The notes under the pieces: generated by a model
Seen by the model: only the letters and a program-made list of their open reading frames with translations
Told to the model about the DNA's origin: nothing
Database searches by the model: none
Part shown: one piece after another, positions 63,556 to 64,000 of the stretch
Numbering within the stretch: the stretch's first letter is position 1
Layout: each line of letters begins with the position of its first letter
Source of the DNA: Candidatus Terasakiella magnetica
GTDB taxonomy: Bacteria > Pseudomonadota > Alphaproteobacteria > Rhodospirillales > Terasakiellaceae
Assembly (NCBI RefSeq): GCF_900093605.1
Contig: NZ_FLYE01000005.1
Location: 17,959-81,958 of the forward strand
Length of the DNA: 64,000 nucleotides
Direction of reading: 5' to 3'
Made by a program: the position numbers and the translations under genes

Positions 63556-63990
63556 ATGAAACGTGCATTCCTTGGCCTTTTTGGCGCAGCTGTTCTTTTA
63601 ACGGGCTGTTATACACCAACCTTGATCGGTGAAAACCGCGACGGGGTGATTGTCTATTACCGTTCGCAATATTATGCACGGACCTATTCTGACCAGGCAG
63701 CGTCACAATATTGCCTGAGCCTGCAAAAACCCTATACCTGGATTGCGACCGTCAGTACACGCAAGGGCTATAAAGACCAATATAAATGCGGCAAAGTCCC
63801 GCCTTCCAAGCTTTCCACCCTGCGCGCCCAAGCCCATGAAGATCGCGAGCAGACACGCGAGCCTCGCCTCAACACAGGTCGTTATGAGCCGGAACGTTAT
63901 GAGGAAGAGCGCTATGAAAGAGAGCGTGATGAACCTATGAGCGGAGATTATTTCCGCTCGCGTTCCTCAAGCTCAGATGACAAGTGGTGA
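63556..63990 (+). CDS. Putative lipoprotein with charged RYE-repeat tail
   Basis: From the ATG at 63556 the protein has 144 residues. A lipobox LLTGC follows a short hydrophobic signal, so Cys20 or so is the lipidated residue. The mature first half carries YYRSQYYARTYSDQAASQYC and CGK, with paired Cys. The tail is strongly charged and repeats RYEPERYEEERYERERDEP-like units before an SSSSDDKW end. An ATG ten codons upstream (63526) would bury the signal sequence. No family is recognised. It is the last gene of the window. Confidence 0.75.
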   Translation: MKRAFLGLFGAAVLLTGCYTPTLIGENRDGVIVYYRSQYYARTYSDQAASQYCLSLQKPYTWIATVSTRKGYKDQYKCGKVPPSKLSTLRAQAHEDREQTREPRLNTGRYEPERYEEERYERERDEPMSGDYFRSRSSSSDDKW

Positions 63991-64000
63991 AATTTTAATA

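Noticed and set aside
1..64000. CRISPR arrays, tRNA and rRNA genes, insertion sequences and prophage
   Set aside because: I saw no spaced direct repeats, no cloverleaf-like stretch in the intergenic gaps, and no transposase or phage genes. The only recombinase-like piece is the gene at 19247-19642.

Overview
This window looks like a chromosomal segment of a free-living Gram-negative alphaproteobacterium of the Rhodospirillales type, probably marine (an inference from gene content and moderate GC; no rRNA is present to place it). Supporting signs are the 180-kDa class NAD-glutamate dehydrogenase, a MucR/Ros regulator, the DUF3126 protein, IalB- and PmbA-type genes, a MutL with an endonuclease motif, and a conserved order close to tsaB-rimI-fur-miaB-phoH-ybeY-corC. 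I see no tRNA, rRNA, CRISPR array, intact mobile element or prophage. Coding density is high; the only gene-free stretch over 300 bases is the rpoH leader (21393-21865).

Layout. 0-11 kb: a small membrane protein, NAD-GDH, grpE and hrcA (minus), an orphan periplasmic binding protein, then the plus-strand set DUF3126-rph-rdgB-DUF924. 10.5-21.4 kb, all minus strand: IalB-like protein, a possible micro-ORF, mutL, pgi, an RND efflux pair, a stand-alone recombinase core-binding-like protein, an MFS transporter and ubiX. 21.4-30.3 kb, mostly plus: rpoH with a long leader, a histidine kinase and receiver protein, an alpha/beta hydrolase behind two palindromes, a polytopic membrane protein, a minus-strand nucleoside deoxyribosyltransferase, and the arsR-gap-arsJ arsenate operon. 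30.3-34.5 kb: purD, xseA, an M23 peptidase and a second receiver protein. 34.5-43.2 kb, minus: an envelope block read from pmbA through an MsbA-like ABC exporter, a DUF374 acyltransferase, waaA, lpxK and an LpxL-like acyltransferase, with ubiD upstream. 43.2-50.8 kb: GAF/HD-GYP protein, two unknown proteins, an EamA transporter, a 42-residue membrane protein, trpS and a chemoreceptor fused to PilZ. 50.9-64 kb: murJ, panD with a long tail, corC-ybeY-phoH-miaB, fur, mucR, a TusA-like protein, an MHYT-PAS-GGDEF*-EAL protein, rimI-tsaB, a VanX/DdpX-type dipeptidase and a lipoprotein.

How the genes fit together. LPS and envelope building dominates: lipid A kinase, Kdo transferase, acyltransferases, lipid flippases of the MsbA and MurJ type, peptidoglycan enzymes. 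UbiX would supply the prenylated flavin that UbiD needs, although the two genes lie 20 kb apart. The arsenic operon encodes the reductase-independent route: GAPDH makes 1-arseno-3-phosphoglycerate and ArsJ exports it. Several proteins point to cyclic-di-GMP signalling (an HD-GYP, an EAL with a dead GGDEF, and a PilZ-ended chemoreceptor). Two single-domain receivers share an unusual C-terminal signature.

No single locus is clearly a new multi-gene system. The best candidates for new biology are the stand-alone recombinase-like domain, the HD-GYP protein with a large insert, the panD extension, the paired receiver family, the palindrome-flanked hydrolase gene and the structured rpoH leader. All functions come from reading motifs by eye; no database search was run.
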